This document shows positions 1 to 6,944 of a DNA stretch of 8,928 bases, one piece after another (position 1 is the stretch's first letter; every line of letters begins with the position of its first letter). The stretch lies in the NCBI GenBank assembly GCA_028715665.1, contig JAQURI010000054.1, positions 1 through 8,928 on the forward strand, written 5' to 3'. This stretch comes from Candidatus Ratteibacteria bacterium. Its GTDB lineage: Bacteria; CAIJMQ01. The notes under the pieces were generated by a model. The model was not told where the DNA came from. It made no database searches and saw nothing but the letters and a program-made list of their open reading frames with translations. A program made the position numbers and the translations under genes.

Positions 1-57
1 CCCATCACGTTCAATTATTATATAGTATATCGCTTTTAAAAACTAAACATATACAAT

Positions 58-1182
58 TTATCTTTCGCCGCAAAATAAATTGATGCACATAACCTGAAAA
101 AGCAACTGTAAATTCGCCCCTGAATCCAAAAGAATATTGCTGTTTTCAATCTCTTTTATCGCATTATTTAAATATGAATGCGAAAAATCTTTTGCTTTTT
201 TCTTAAGAAGAATTTTCTTGTCTTCGTTTATTATAAATCCCGTGCCGCAATTCATAGAAAAAACATCTGTATAGAAACTTTTTATAATAGAAAACATTGT
301 CTTTACCAACTCTTTTTTCAATTCTTCAGTCTCCGCTTGTTTTAAAGCTTTAATGTTTTTTATTTGGGAAGAAGATAAGTTTTCCCCGAATTCATCGATG
401 CCATTCTGTTTTTCTTTTTTAACTTCATTGGCAAAATTTGACACTGTTTCCATCATAATACCGGCCAACTTCAAAGGCGCATCATAATCTTGCTTTTCTT
501 TTGAGAATGCATTCATAAAAACATCAAAAATTTCGTCTCTTAAATTCCATAAATCCGTATCGAGCCACAACTGTATACATCTTGTTTTACCCGAGCAAAC
601 GAAATACAACACGGAGGCTTTGTTCTCTTCCAAATCAAATTGTTTTTTCGTCATCGCTATCCCTTCCGAAGGCTTTAAAGCAAGAAATTTAATTTTTTGG
701 CAACGGGACGCAATAGTGGGGAGAATTTTATTGGGAAAAGCGGACAAAAGAATTATAACGACATTACTAGGAGGTTCTTCCAACGTTTTCAAAAAGCAAT
801 TCCCTGCTTCTTTTGTCAATTTTTCCGGCCTTTCGAGTAAAACGATCTTATATTTGGCTTCAAAGGATTTAAGTTGAGTAAAATGTTCCACTTCTCTTAT
901 CACATCTATACCGATCACCTGTCTGGCTCCGGATGCCGATATCCACATAGTATCGGGATGGAGATTTTTCATGATTTTTTTACAAGAAGAGCAATTATCG
1001 CAGGGTTCATAGTCTTTCCTATCAAGACAATTCAAAACTTTTGCAAATTCCAAAGCAGTGCTCTTTTTGCCGGAACCTTCTGGCCCGAAAAAAAGATAAG
1101 AGTGATGGATTTTGTTTTCTCTTATTGCAGATTTTAAAACACTTTTTGCTGTTTCTTGGTTTGTTATATCGTTAAAAGACAT
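58..1182 (-). CDS. holB: DNA polymerase III subunit delta' (clamp-loader AAA+ protein)
   Basis: This is the delta-prime subunit of the clamp loader, which helps load the sliding clamp onto primed DNA in the replisome. Visible features of the 374-residue product are a Walker A loop (GPEGSGKKS, residues 33-41), a four-cysteine zinc module (C52, C61, C64, C67) and the SRC motif (159-161) that carries the arginine finger in this family. The Walker B stretch is degenerate (LLERPEKL, 115-122, no acidic DE pair), so ATP hydrolysis is doubtful, as is usual for delta'. A charged region (about 250-295) precedes the C-terminal helical collar and makes the protein somewhat longer than typical delta' proteins. 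It is the last gene of the cluster, 80 bp after tmk. The ATG at 1182 is followed at once by the conserved N-terminal region, but no Shine-Dalgarno is visible upstream. DnaX is the main alternative, but the length and broken Walker B favour delta'. Confidence 0.88.
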   Translation of the reverse strand: MSFNDITNQETAKSVLKSAIRENKIHHSYLFFGPEGSGKKSTALEFAKVLNCLDRKDYEPCDNCSSCKKIMKNLHPDTMWISASGARQVIGIDVIREVEHFTQLKSFEAKYKIVLLERPEKLTKEAGNCFLKTLEEPPSNVVIILLSAFPNKILPTIASRCQKIKFLALKPSEGIAMTKKQFDLEENKASVLYFVCSGKTRCIQLWLDTDLWNLRDEIFDVFMNAFSKEKQDYDAPLKLAGIMMETVSNFANEVKKEKQNGIDEFGENLSSSQIKNIKALKQAETEELKKELVKTMFSIIKSFYTDVFSMNCGTGFIINEDKKILLKKKAKDFSHSYLNNAIKEIENSNILLDSGANLQLLFQVMCINLFCGER

Positions 1183-1193
1183 GGTTTAATTAA

Positions 1194-1267
1194 AAGTAAT
1201 AAGTAGTAAGTAGAGAGACAAAAAACAGTACTATGCACTTTATTCTCGCTACTTGCTACTCTCTACT
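1194..1267. repeat. Degenerate 7-bp tandem repeats in two inverted blocks (tmk-holB spacer)
   Basis: Read on the minus strand from 1267 to 1226, six consecutive heptads appear: AGTAGAG, AGTAGCA, AGTAGCG, AGAATAA, AGTGCAT, AGTACTG. The first three match perfectly at AGTAG and the rest are decayed. On the plus strand, 1194-1221 reads AAGTAAT, AAGTAGT, AAGTAGA, GAGACAA, the same kind of unit in the opposite orientation. The two blocks therefore form an inverted pair, with 1202-1213 against 1249-1260 matching at 11 of 12 positions. The array fills nearly the whole spacer, and the tmk stop codon (1265-1263) lies inside the first heptad. No convincing terminator U-tract follows the inverted repeat. 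Function is unknown. Confidence 0.7.
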
Positions 1268-1886
1268 CTATGTGCAGATGTTTCTCCACTATTTCTCTTA
1301 TTTTTTTTTGGATATCGGCGATTTCGCCTTCAACTTTTATTAGTTTTACTCTTTTCGGATTCTGCTTGGCTATTTCAAGATACCCTTTGCGCACTTTTTT
1401 ATGAAAAGATTCGTTTTCAACTTCTATTCGGTCTTCTCCTTTTAGTTTAAATCCCAAATGCTTATCGGTATCCAAAACAAAAGTAAGTTTGGGAAACGCT
1501 TTTTTACCCACTACCATATTATTTAACTTGTTAATAAGTGTTATGTCTATGCCCCTGCCGTATCCTTGATAAGCAACCGTGGAGTCCATGAAACGGTCAC
1601 AAATCACTATTTTGCCCTCTCTCAATGTGGGCTCGATTACTTTAACGACAAGTTCTCTGCGGGAAGCAAGAAAAATAAGAAGTTCCGTAAAGGGAGAAAT
1701 TTTACTTTTTTCTTCCAGAAGTATCTGTCTTAATTTTTCTCCGGTTTTGGTGCCTCCAGGTTCCCTTACCACAAAAACTTCAAACCCTTTGTTCTCCAAA
1801 TAATCTTTAAGTAAATTGGCATGAGTGGATTTGCCGCAGCCTTCTCCGCCCTCGAATGTTATGAGCATCCCCTTTTTAGATTTCAT
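1263..1886 (-). CDS. tmk: Thymidylate kinase (dTMP kinase)
   Basis: Phosphorylates dTMP to dTDP using ATP in the cytoplasm, the step that commits thymidylate to dTTP. The 207-residue product is a normal length. It shows the P-loop GGEGCGKST (13-21), the REPGGT motif (41-46), the DRF motif followed by the substrate-binding stretch DSTVAYQGYGRG (97-112), and a LID-like region with GEDRIE (150-155) leading into FHKKVRKGYL (161-170). The start at 1886 overlaps the end of lpxK by 11 nt, suggesting translational coupling. A second in-frame ATG at 1868 (residue 7) also precedes the conserved LITFEGGEG, but the GGGG run before it abuts the ATG with no spacing, so 1886 is preferred. The stop codon lies inside a heptad repeat array. 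holB follows, a frequent bacterial arrangement. Confidence 0.95.
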   Translation of the reverse strand: MKSKKGMLITFEGGEGCGKSTHANLLKDYLENKGFEVFVVREPGGTKTGEKLRQILLEEKSKISPFTELLIFLASRRELVVKVIEPTLREGKIVICDRFMDSTVAYQGYGRGIDITLINKLNNMVVGKKAFPKLTFVLDTDKHLGFKLKGEDRIEVENESFHKKVRKGYLEIAKQNPKRVKLIKVEGEIADIQKKIREIVEKHLHIE

Positions 1887-3030
1887 TTTTATATTTATCC
1901 AATACTTTATTTATCATATTATCAAGAATTTCTTCGGATCTCGTTATTTTAAGTTCCATAATAAGGCATAGAACGGGCACAGATATTTTAATTTCTTTAG
2001 GCAATCTTACCCAATCTTTCTCGGTTGTTGCAACAAAATCGATATTTTCTTTTTCGACAATAGTATTCAGCCATTCTATGTCTTTGATTTTATAAATATA
2101 ATGGTCGGGGAAACGCAATTTTTTAATGGGCTCAAAATTTAACTTTTCCAAAGATTTTTCGAAAGATAAGGGGTCTGCCAAAGAACAAAGCGATAAAAAA
2201 CGCCTATTCGCAATTTCTTCCGTTCTATATTTCACCCCCATGTCGAATTTTTCGAAATGCAATGGTTTATGAACGCTTTCCAGAACCGGGATTTTGGAAG
2301 GCTGTTTTAATAGGGCGGAAAACGACTTTTTAAAACCGCTATTTTCAATGCTTTCGCCACAATGAGTAAAAATTATTAAATCCGCCCTTTTTACTGAACT
2401 AACGGGTTCTCTTAAAAAACCCGCAGGGAAAAGCGAGCCATTGCCGAAAGGATTTCTTTTATTGACAAGAAGAATCTCCAAATCTTTTTCGATGTTATGA
2501 TATTGGAATCCGTCATCCATTATGAATATATCGCACTGCCGTTTTTGTGTCGCTTCCGATAAACTTTTTGCTCTATTGCGAGAAATGAAAATCGGGATAG
2601 ACGGGAAATGTTTCGAAAAAAGATAAGGCTCATCTCCTATATCTTTTACTTCACTGTTTTCGCCTACGGAATACGAAACGATTTTTTTATTATCTTTGCT
2701 TGTTCTTGCATAGCCGCCGGTAAGCAATCCTACTCGTAACTTTTTATCCAATAATTTTCTGACGATAAGTTCCACGCAAGGAGTTTTTCCTGTCCCGCCC
2801 ATCGTTAAATTGCCTACGCTTATTACCGGAAAACCCCCGACAATGTTTTGCGGTCTCAAAAAACGTTTCATAAAAACCCCGAAATAATAAACGGGGATTA
2901 GACATTTCAACATAAACAGGAAAACAGCGTCTAATACACCTTTTGGGCCTTCGTTTCCCAAATGCCAGAAATACCAGTAGAAATTTCCGCCTTTTTCAAT
3001 AATATTTATTGCGTTATTTCTTATCTTCAT
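1876..3030 (-). CDS. lpxK: Tetraacyldisaccharide 4'-kinase (lipid A 4'-kinase)
   Basis: Transfers phosphate from ATP to the 4' position of the lipid A disaccharide precursor at the cytoplasmic face of the inner membrane (Raetz pathway). It is the window's clearest evidence for an LPS-bearing diderm. The 384-residue product has an N-terminal hydrophobic segment (about 32-50) for membrane association, the family P-loop GNLTMGGTGKTP (73-84), the metal-binding signature MDDGFQYH (171-178), GNGSLFPAGFLREP (196-209), FPDHY (307-311) and TTEKDWVRL (335-343). The N-terminus has roughly 25 more residues before the hydrophobic helix than I expect for the family. The next in-frame ATG (M40, at 2913) has no ribosome binding site, so 3030 is kept. 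The gene overlaps rbfA by 17 nt upstream and tmk by 11 nt downstream, which implies coupled translation with ribosome and nucleotide genes. Confidence 0.95.
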   Translation of the reverse strand: MKIRNNAINIIEKGGNFYWYFWHLGNEGPKGVLDAVFLFMLKCLIPVYYFGVFMKRFLRPQNIVGGFPVISVGNLTMGGTGKTPCVELIVRKLLDKKLRVGLLTGGYARTSKDNKKIVSYSVGENSEVKDIGDEPYLFSKHFPSIPIFISRNRAKSLSEATQKRQCDIFIMDDGFQYHNIEKDLEILLVNKRNPFGNGSLFPAGFLREPVSSVKRADLIIFTHCGESIENSGFKKSFSALLKQPSKIPVLESVHKPLHFEKFDMGVKYRTEEIANRRFLSLCSLADPLSFEKSLEKLNFEPIKKLRFPDHYIYKIKDIEWLNTIVEKENIDFVATTEKDWVRLPKEIKISVPVLCLIMELKITRSEEILDNMINKVLDKYKNEI

Positions 3031-3367
3031 GAAGAGAGTCCAAAATTTTCAGAACATTCATAGTCTTTTCCAATTTTTCGTCATATGAAAACTTTATATT
3101 GGGAACAAGACGCAGCTTGAGTCTTCTGCATATTTCGCCTTCTATAAAACCTGCTGCACTTTTTAGTCCCGCAAGACTTTTTTCTTTATCGGCTTGGCTG
3201 CCGTAATGGGTTAAATATACTTCTACTTCTTTTAAATCGCTGGAAACATCCACGGCCACGATTGTCACAAATCCTATCCTTGGGTCTTTTATTTCCTTTT
3301 GCTGAAGCATAGTGGAAATTTCCCTTCTTATCGCTTCCGATATTCTGTCCGCACGTCTTGTTCCCAT
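3014..3367 (-). CDS. rbfA: 30S ribosome-binding factor A
   Basis: RbfA is a single KH-domain protein that binds the 30S subunit and assists late 16S rRNA maturation. The 117-residue product has the usual length and the expected sequence run: the RADRISEAIRREIS N-terminal helix (5-18), EIKDPR (25-30), VTIVAVDVSSDLKEVEVYL (34-52), an AGLKSAAGFIEGEI helix (66-79) with LRLVPNIKF (85-93), and an FSYDEKLEKT segment (93-102). It begins 2 nt after the stop of the DUF503 gene, and its own end overlaps lpxK by 17 nt. A weak GGA lies about 12 nt before the ATG, so translation probably relies on coupling with the upstream gene. Its place after infB and ylxP is the standard order; truB, which often follows, is replaced by lpxK. 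Confidence 0.95.
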   Translation of the reverse strand: MGTRRADRISEAIRREISTMLQQKEIKDPRIGFVTIVAVDVSSDLKEVEVYLTHYGSQADKEKSLAGLKSAAGFIEGEICRRLKLRLVPNIKFSYDEKLEKTMNVLKILDSLHEDKK

Positions 3368-3369
3368 TT

Positions 3370-3651
3370 TTATATTTTTTCCGTGGAATAATCTATTATT
3401 TCCACATTCGGATAAGATTTTACTCTTTCTACGATATAAGACAATTCTTTATCTACATATCGTCCGTTATTGCTAATGCAACTAATGCCTATTTGGGATT
3501 CCTTCCAAGAATCTAAATGCCCCAACTCTGAAATAGAAATATTAAATTTGTTTTTTAATCTGGATTTAATACTTAGCAAAATCCGCCTTTTTGCTTTTAA
3601 GGAATCGCAATCTGGCAGATAAAGATGAATAAGCAGGATACCGACTACCAT
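3370..3651 (-). CDS. ylxP: DUF503 / YlxP-family protein
   Basis: This 93-residue protein belongs to the DUF503 (YlxP) family, typically encoded between infB and rbfA. The family has been linked to ribosome maturation or RNA binding, but its biochemical role is not settled and nothing here settles it. The recognisable parts are the beta strand MVVGILLIHLYLPDCDSLK (1-19), the basic helix AKRRILLSIKSRLKNKFN (20-37), the ELGHLDSWKESQIGISCIS block (42-60), which is the family's most conserved stretch, and a C-terminal amphipathic helix plus a strand (VEIIDYSTE). It lies 47 bp after infB, across a heptad-repeat spacer, and 2 nt before rbfA. No Shine-Dalgarno is visible before the ATG at 3651; the upstream sequence is A/T-rich. 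The gene assignment rests on both sequence and position. Confidence 0.9.
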   Translation of the reverse strand: MVVGILLIHLYLPDCDSLKAKRRILLSIKSRLKNKFNISISELGHLDSWKESQIGISCISNNGRYVDKELSYIVERVKSYPNVEIIDYSTEKI

Positions 3652-3662
3652 TTAATTTAAAA

Positions 3663-3697
3663 TTGTCTGTCTTCTGTTGACTGTTTCCTGTCTTCTG
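3663..3697. repeat. Five degenerate 7-bp tandem repeats (infB-ylxP spacer)
   Basis: Read on the minus (coding) strand from 3697 to 3663, five consecutive heptads occupy the spacer: CAGAAGA, CAGGAAA, CAGTCAA, CAGAAGA, CAGACAA (consensus CAGNNRA). They begin 1 bp after the infB stop codon (3701-3699). A further CAGAAGA (3710-3704) lies in the last codons of infB, offset by 13 bp rather than 14. The consensus differs from that of the tmk-holB spacer, but the 7-bp period is the same. No hairpin or promoter is evident, and its role is unknown. Confidence 0.75.
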
Positions 3698-3698
3698 A

Positions 3699-5651
3699 TT
3701 ATTTCTTCTGCAGAGTGTAAACTTCCACGATATCACCCGGCTGAAAATCTTGAAAATCGGGAATGCTTAATCCGCATTCATAACCTTGCTTGACTTCTGC
3801 AACATTGTCTTTAAACCGGCGCAGAGAATCTAATCTGCCCTTATAAAGCTCCTCTTTATTTCTTAAAACGCGTATTCTTGCACCTTTAACGATGACTTTT
3901 CCTTCCGTCACCTGCGCTCCTGCTACAACTTTGCCTTTTGAATTCCTGAAAATTTGTTTGATTTCTGCTTTACCTATAAGAACCTCTTCCATCTTGGGAC
4001 CAAGCATTCCCTCCATGGCTTTCTTGATATCGTCTACCGCATCGTAAATAATATCATAAAGGCGTATTTCTACACCTTTTTCTGTGGCCATTCTTTGCAC
4101 GGAGCCCTGTACTCCGATATTGAAGCCGATGATAATAGCGTTGGATGCTTCGGCAAGAAGCACGTCGGAATTAGTTATACCGCCTACACCTTGACTAATT
4201 ATGTTTATTTTTACTTCTTCGGTGCTCAATCGGTCCAAAACTTTTTTCAACGCTTCATGAGACCCTTGAACATCGCTCTTCATGATACAGCGCAGTTCTA
4301 TTGTCTTTTGCTTGTTCATCTGTTCCTGAAGCCCCTCAAGCGTAAAGACGGCTTTTTCTTTGGTTTTGGCATTTTGTTGTTGATTAGTTTTCTTACTAAC
4401 AATTTCTCGGGCTTCTTTTTCGTTTTTCACCACTTGGAAATCATCTCCTGCTACCGGGACAGAAGAAAAACCGGACACTTCTATCACGGAAGAAGGCGAT
4501 GCTTCGGTTAAATTTCTGCCGTGGTCGTCAATTATCATCCTCACTCTTCCCAAAGTATTTCCGGAAACAAAGCAATTTCCGATTTTAAGAATCCCCGATT
4601 GTATTAACAAAGTCCCCAAAGGTCCTCTGCCCTTGTCCATTCTCGTTTCTATCACATATCCTTTCGCAGGTCCTTCTATTGTAGTAAAACGTTCCAACAT
4701 CTCGTATTCCAAAAGTATTGCCTCCAAGAGTTTATCGATACCTGTATTTTGTAAAGCGGAAACATTTATAAATTGAGTCGTTCCCCCCATTTCCTCGGGA
4801 ACAAGACCCGACGATTGCAGTTGAATCTTTACTTTTTCGGGATTTACGTTTTTTTTGTCTATCTTATTTATAGCTACGATTATCGGTATTCCTGCGGCTT
4901 TCGCATGTTCGATTGCTTCTTTGGTTTGCGGTTGGACGCCGTCATCCGCGGCAACGACTAAAACGGCTATGTCCGTTATTTGGGAGCCGCGCGCTCTTAA
5001 ACTGGTAAAAGCCTCGTGTCCGGGTGTATCGAGAAATATTATTTTATTTCCGTCTTTCAGTTCGACGGTAGAAGCGCCGATATGTTGGGTAATCTGGCCT
5101 TTTTCTTTTTCAGCTATTCTTTTTTTGCTGATAGTGTCAAGAAGCGTTGTTTTTCCGTGGTCGACATGGCCCAAAACAACAACGACCGGAGGACGTCGTA
5201 TTTTTTTGCCCTTAACCTCCTTTTCAGATATTATTTTTCCCTTGCTTTCGCTGGCAGGTTCTCTTTCGACAACCTCTATATTAAAATTCAGATTCTTAGC
5301 TATAGCCTCTATTTCCGACCTACCCAACGACTGATTAAGGCCAGCCATAATACCGATTTTGATTAATCTTTGTATTAAATCGGTAGGACTTGAACCGATT
5401 TTTTCTGCAAATTTAGCTACCGTTATCCCTTCTGAAATCTTTAGAACGAGTTTTTCGCTTATTGGGGCAACGGCGGAAAAGGAGGGGGGTTTCTTCTGTT
5501 CGAGGAAGAGATTTTTGACTAGTTCGTATTCTTCTTCGCTTAAAGAACTCATATGACTTTTTGCAGAGATACCTAATCCCTTTATCTCTTCCAAGAGTTT
5601 TTTTGCGGGTAAACCGAGTTCCTTTGCGAGTTCATAAACCGGTTTTTTCAT
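3699..5651 (-). CDS. infB: Translation initiation factor IF-2
   Basis: IF-2 is a GTPase that brings initiator fMet-tRNA to the 30S subunit and promotes 50S joining. The 650-residue product has two IF2_N-type helical modules (about 1-50 and 66-118), then the G domain: G1 GHVDHGKTT (161-169), switch I with GQITQHIGA (185-193), G3 DTPGHEAF (208-215), G4 NKID (262-265) and G5 SAL (298-300). A beta-barrel domain II follows from about 325, domain III from about 448 (SDVQGS at 459-464), and a C-terminal fMet-tRNA-binding barrel from about 548, with the family's YECGL element (624-628). The long charged linker of many IF-2s is nearly absent: only about a dozen residues separate the two N-terminal modules and the total is shorter than in E. 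coli. The start overlaps the nusA stop (ATGA, 4 nt). GGGGAG about 9 nt before the ATG is the clearest Shine-Dalgarno in the cluster. Confidence 0.98.
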   Translation of the reverse strand: MKKPVYELAKELGLPAKKLLEEIKGLGISAKSHMSSLSEEEYELVKNLFLEQKKPPSFSAVAPISEKLVLKISEGITVAKFAEKIGSSPTDLIQRLIKIGIMAGLNQSLGRSEIEAIAKNLNFNIEVVEREPASESKGKIISEKEVKGKKIRRPPVVVVLGHVDHGKTTLLDTISKKRIAEKEKGQITQHIGASTVELKDGNKIIFLDTPGHEAFTSLRARGSQITDIAVLVVAADDGVQPQTKEAIEHAKAAGIPIIVAINKIDKKNVNPEKVKIQLQSSGLVPEEMGGTTQFINVSALQNTGIDKLLEAILLEYEMLERFTTIEGPAKGYVIETRMDKGRGPLGTLLIQSGILKIGNCFVSGNTLGRVRMIIDDHGRNLTEASPSSVIEVSGFSSVPVAGDDFQVVKNEKEAREIVSKKTNQQQNAKTKEKAVFTLEGLQEQMNKQKTIELRCIMKSDVQGSHEALKKVLDRLSTEEVKINIISQGVGGITNSDVLLAEASNAIIIGFNIGVQGSVQRMATEKGVEIRLYDIIYDAVDDIKKAMEGMLGPKMEEVLIGKAEIKQIFRNSKGKVVAGAQVTEGKVIVKGARIRVLRNKEELYKGRLDSLRRFKDNVAEVKQGYECGLSIPDFQDFQPGDIVEVYTLQKK

Positions 5652-6838
5652 TTGGCTTTCTCCCCTGCCTCATCCTTATCGGGAAGATTACTTTCAATAA
5701 TCTCTTTAGCTTTGTTTATTATTTGAGTCGCTTTTGTTTCCCCCAGCCCCGGAATATTCAACAAATCTTCTTTCTTGGCTTTGGCTATATCTTCTATGGT
5801 TATAAATCCCGCCTTACCCAAATTATTAGACATTTTTATACCCACGCCCGGAAGCTGAGTAAGTTGTTTCTCTATTTCCTTGGGGGTAAATTTCTTTTCT
5901 TTTTCTGCCTGTGTCTTGCTTCTTATGTCCAATTTCCATCCTGTCAGTTTCGCGGCTAACCTTACATTCTGCCCTTTTTTGCCTATGGCCAATGAAAGTT
6001 GGTCGTCTTCCACTATAATACGGGCTCTCTTGTCTTCGTTGAAAATTTGGATATTCAAAACCTTTGCCGGCGCCAGCGCTCTGGCAATAAATACCTGTAT
6101 ATCTTTATCATAAGGAATTATGTCTATTTTTTCGCCGTTAAGTTCTTGGGTTATAGACCTAACTCTTTCGCCTTTTAACCCGATACAAGTACCGATAGGG
6201 TCTACGTCTTTCATGTGGCTTTCCACGGCAATCTTTGCCCTGTAGCCGGCTTCTCTCACTATAGCTTTTATTTCAATTACTCCCTCTTTAACTTCCGGAA
6301 CTTCGATTTTAAACAATTGTTCCAAAAAGCGCGGATGAGTACGTGAAAAAAGCAATGGAGCAAAGTTTCTCTCTCTTTTTATTTCGAACAGGTATGCTTT
6401 AACATTGTCTCCTATCCTGAAATCGTCTTGTGGAAGGCATTCCTGCCTAGGCAACAACCCGTCGATTTCTCCCAATTCGATAATAAAATCGCGGCCGTCC
6501 ATAGCTTCGATTCTGCCTGTCAAGATTTGGCCTATACGGGATTGATATGTGGCATAAACTTTTTCACTGACATGTTGGCGAATTTCTTTCGTAATAATAT
6601 GTTTAGCGCTCTGCGCCGCGATTCTTCCCAAATCCCCCAAAGGTCTTTCTTGCCCATCGACCAAAACCCTAATATCTCCTGTGTCCTGTTTAAATATTAC
6701 GGAAATAGCTTTGGATTCGCCGAATTTCTTCTTTGCGGCAGAAAGAACGGCATCCTTTACCGCCTCTATAATGGTTTCCTTATTTAACCCCTTTTCCTTG
6801 CCCAAAGATTCGAGGGTCGCTAAAATTTCGCTTTTCAT
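5648..6838 (-). CDS. nusA: Transcription termination/antitermination factor NusA
   Basis: NusA binds RNA polymerase and nascent RNA to modulate pausing, termination and antitermination. The 396-residue product contains an RNAP-binding N-terminal domain (1 to about 95, with GRIAAQSAKHII at 71-82), an S1 domain (about 100-165), two KH domains with GxxG loops GLKG (220-223) and GKKG (286-289), the conserved DPIGTCIG (213-220) and LAAKLTGWKLDI (294-305), and a C-terminal helix-hairpin-helix module (about 325-385) with LPGVG and IPGLG turns. The N-terminal domain looks abbreviated: only about 11 residues separate GDIRVL from LGRIAAQ, where the homologues I remember have roughly 40. Its ATG at 6838 follows GGTG at a suitable distance. 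It is the first gene of the cluster; rimP, usually upstream, is absent. Its TGA overlaps the infB ATG. Confidence 0.97.
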   Translation of the reverse strand: MKSEILATLESLGKEKGLNKETIIEAVKDAVLSAAKKKFGESKAISVIFKQDTGDIRVLVDGQERPLGDLGRIAAQSAKHIITKEIRQHVSEKVYATYQSRIGQILTGRIEAMDGRDFIIELGEIDGLLPRQECLPQDDFRIGDNVKAYLFEIKRERNFAPLLFSRTHPRFLEQLFKIEVPEVKEGVIEIKAIVREAGYRAKIAVESHMKDVDPIGTCIGLKGERVRSITQELNGEKIDIIPYDKDIQVFIARALAPAKVLNIQIFNEDKRARIIVEDDQLSLAIGKKGQNVRLAAKLTGWKLDIRSKTQAEKEKKFTPKEIEKQLTQLPGVGIKMSNNLGKAGFITIEDIAKAKKEDLLNIPGLGETKATQIINKAKEIIESNLPDKDEAGEKAK

Positions 6839-6917
6839 TTTTCACCATTCATCCACTATATAAATATAAATTTCCCCGAGGATAATCTAGAGGAAAAATC
6901 ACAAAAAAATACCCTCT

Positions 6918-6944
6918 CCCCACAGAGATAATCTCTATCTGGGG
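6918..6944. promoter_or_regulatory. Hairpin / palindromic element in the nusA-purL control region
   Basis: CCCCA (6918-6922) pairs with TGGGG (6940-6944), and AGAGA (6924-6928) with TCTCT (6932-6936), leaving a TAA loop and a small asymmetric internal loop. The central 13 bases AGAGATAATCTCT (6924-6936) are a perfect odd-length palindrome, so a protein operator is as plausible as an RNA hairpin. In the nusA direction a T7 run lies 8 nt past the stem, too far for a textbook terminator, although an attenuator in the nusA leader is possible. Which role applies cannot be told from sequence. Confidence 0.4.

Noticed and set aside
1..57. Possible gene or terminator downstream of holB
   Set aside because: The 57 bp are A/T-rich with no start codon context, hairpin or U-tract that I can support.
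1202..1260. Inverted repeat in the tmk-holB spacer as a rho-independent terminator
   Set aside because: The loop is about 35 nt, the stem is not GC-rich and no U-run follows the 3' arm. It is better explained as two inverted heptad blocks.
1194..3697. The repeat spacers as CRISPR arrays
   Set aside because: The units are 7 bp, degenerate and directly adjacent, with no spacers or cas genes.
3954..5366. Long plus-strand frames opposite infB (up to 185 codons)
   Set aside because: They lie wholly antisense to an unambiguous IF-2 gene, lack recognisable domains and have F/Y/S-rich compositions typical of antisense translation.
5561..6863. Plus-strand frames opposite nusA
   Set aside because: Antisense shadows of a complete NusA coding region with no ribosome binding or domain support.
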